Assembly (NCBI GenBank): GCA_015295885.1
Contig: DVEE01000301.1
Location: 1-14,259 of the forward strand
Source of the DNA: Leptolyngbyaceae cyanobacterium M65_K2018_010
GTDB taxonomy: Bacteria > Cyanobacteriota > Cyanobacteriia > Phormidesmidales > Phormidesmidaceae
Direction: 5' to 3'
Length of the DNA: 14,259 nucleotides
Shown one piece after another: positions 13,011 to 14,259 of this stretch. Under the pieces are notes generated by a model. That model was not told the DNA's origin. It ran no database searches and saw only the letters and a program-made list of their open reading frames with translations. The position numbers and the translations under genes were made by a program. The stretch's first letter is position 1, and every line of letters begins with the position of its first letter.

Positions 13011-14259
13011 ATGACTGACCCCACTCTCCCAGCCCTGATTCAGCAAATGTGCCAGCCTGGGTTCTACCCCCACCCGGTGGTGGAACCGATTCGGCTGATG
13101 CAAACCCATGTATCCTACGTACTGCTGACGGGAGACTATGCCTACAAGGTCAAAAAGCCGGTGAACTTTGGCTTCCTGGACTATTCCACCCTAGAGAAAC
13201 GCCACCATTTTTGCCAGGAAGAACTGCGTCTCAATCAACGGACGGCGGCCCCCTTGTACCTGGAGGTGGTAGGCTTGGGGCAAACCGGCGACACCTATCA
13301 CCTGGGTGGTGACAATCCGGTGGAGTACGCCGTCAAGATGGTGCAGTTTCCCCAGGATACGCTGCTCAGCGCCCTCTACGAGCGGGGAGAACTCACCGAA
13401 GACCTGATTCGGGAACTGGCTGAAGCCGTGGCCGATTTTCATCTCAAGGCCGAAACCAACGACTATATTCGCACCTTTGGTACCGTCAGCCAGATTCGCC
13501 AGGCCTTTGACGAAAACTACGACCAAACCGTGGGCTACATAGGTGGCCCCCAAACCCAGGCCCAGTTTGACGAAACCAAAGCCTATACCGACGCCTTCTT
13601 TGCCACCCAAGGCGAGTTGTTTCAGCGGCGGGTCGACCAAGGCTGGATTCGGGCTTGCCACGGCGATTTGCACCTGAACAACATTTGCTACTGGCAAAAC
13701 CAGCTTTACCTATTTGACTGCATCGAGTTCAACGAGCCCTTTCGCTACGTCGATGTGATGTACGACGTCGGGTTCGTGGTCATGGATCTGCTGGCCAAGG
13801 GCTGCGAGGTTCTGGCCACGGCCTTTCTCAACCACTACGTCGAACAAACCGGCGATTGGGAAGGGTTGCCCCTGCTGCCGCTTTACATTAGCCGCCAGGC
13901 CTACGTGCGGGCCAAGGTGACCTCCTTTTTGCTGAACGACCCCGCCGTAGACGCCGCCACTAAGCAGCAGGCCAGCGAAACCGCCGCCCGCTACTATCGA
14001 TTGGCCTGGTCCGTGCTGCAACCCAAGACTGGTCGCCTTTATTTGATGGCCGGGTTGTCGGGCTCGGGGAAATCCACCACCGCCCGGGAGCTGGCTCGCC
14101 AAACCGGGGCGATTCACCTGCGCTCCGATGCGGTGCGCAAACACCTGGCCGGAATTCCCCTCGGTCAACGGGGGGAGCCAAGCCTCTATAGCCCCGAAAT
14201 GACCCAAAAAACCTACGATCGCCTGCTGCAACTGGGCATCCTGCTGGCCACTCAAGGCT
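13011..14259 (+). CDS. APH-like kinase / P-loop ATPase fusion protein (3' end outside window)
   Basis: The frame from ATG 13011 stays open to the window end (416 codons), so the gene is cut there. The N-terminal part (about 1-300) is an aminoglycoside-phosphotransferase-like kinase: YKVKKPVNFGFLDYSTLEKR near the nucleotide-binding region, catalytic HGDLHLNN (217-224), and FDCIEFNEPFRYVDVMYDV in the metal-binding position. The second domain begins at about 340 with Walker A GLSGSGKST (348-356), followed by LRSDAVRKHLAG, as in gluconate-kinase-like or zeta-toxin-like P-loop kinases. Such fusions are widespread and about 500-530 aa long, so roughly 100 residues are missing. The substrate is not known, and antibiotic resistance should not be assumed. 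The start fits the domain and follows the 17-bp tandem repeat. Confidence 0.92.
   Translation, partial: MTDPTLPALIQQMCQPGFYPHPVVEPIRLMQTHVSYVLLTGDYAYKVKKPVNFGFLDYSTLEKRHHFCQEELRLNQRTAAPLYLEVVGLGQTGDTYHLGGDNPVEYAVKMVQFPQDTLLSALYERGELTEDLIRELAEAVADFHLKAETNDYIRTFGTVSQIRQAFDENYDQTVGYIGGPQTQAQFDETKAYTDAFFATQGELFQRRVDQGWIRACHGDLHLNNICYWQNQLYLFDCIEFNEPFRYVDVMYDVGFVVMDLLAKGCEVLATAFLNHYVEQTGDWEGLPLLPLYISRQAYVRAKVTSFLLNDPAVDAATKQQASETAARYYRLAWSVLQPKTGRLYLMAGLSGSGKSTTARELARQTGAIHLRSDAVRKHLAGIPLGQRGEPSLYSPEMTQKTYDRLLQLGILLATQG

Noticed and set aside
13191..14255. Long open frames (168 and 181 codons) on the minus strand
   Set aside because: They are antisense to the clear APH/P-loop kinase gene, which has intact catalytic motifs. 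High GC in codon position 3 keeps antisense frames open. Their translations show no domain.
13011..14259. Antibiotic resistance gene
   Set aside because: The APH-like fold with a fused P-loop kinase is a widespread housekeeping-type family; nothing in the sequence points to aminoglycosides as substrate.

Overview
This window comes from a cyanobacterium. The evidence is a TrmFO of cyanobacterial type, a DUF1574-type SGNH protein, a small conserved cyanobacterial protein of the DUF7219 type, an nSTAND1-WD40 giant protein, an Uma2 (DUF820) remnant, and at least seven exact copies of the HIP1 octamer GCGATCGC (starting at 215, 1902, 2974, 3017, 3851, 4964 and 11736), far above chance. The flanking genes are GC-rich. 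I cannot name the genus; a Leptolyngbya- or Nodosilinea-like filamentous strain would fit but is a guess.

Layout. Positions 1-5161 are an ordinary chromosomal region: a glutathione peroxidase (+), a DUF1574-like SGNH protein (-), an exported M48 metallopeptidase (+), a small DUF7219-like protein (-) and trmFO (-). Positions 5162-5975 are a gene-poor gap that holds a decayed Uma2-type nuclease gene. Positions 5976-11514 hold a two-gene unit: a protein with one TIR domain and two TIR-like modules, followed 13 nt later by a 1350-aa nSTAND1 NTPase - transmembrane segment - coiled coil - 14 x WD40 protein. Positions 11515-12709 hold a DUF3368 PIN toxin / UPF0175 antitoxin pair on the minus strand. 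It lies between the end of the intact WD40 gene and an orphan fragment that encodes one WD40 blade plus a second copy of the same C-terminal tail. From 13011 to the window end is a 3'-truncated gene for an aminoglycoside-phosphotransferase-like / P-loop kinase fusion, preceded by a 17-bp tandem repeat.

How the parts may work together. The TIR protein and the nSTAND-WD40 protein look like a split STAND receptor: WD40 propellers as sensor, nSTAND NTPase as switch, and a TIR domain with the catalytic-type Glu as a separately encoded effector. Similar architectures are known in bacterial immunity and signalling, but a defence role here is inference. The AT-rich WD40 array lies between GC-rich segments, and a GC-rich WD40 tail has been left behind beyond a toxin-antitoxin module. 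This suggests that the sensor part has been exchanged or duplicated by recombination. It is the most interesting signal in the window.

No rRNA, tRNA, CRISPR array or complete insertion sequence was seen.
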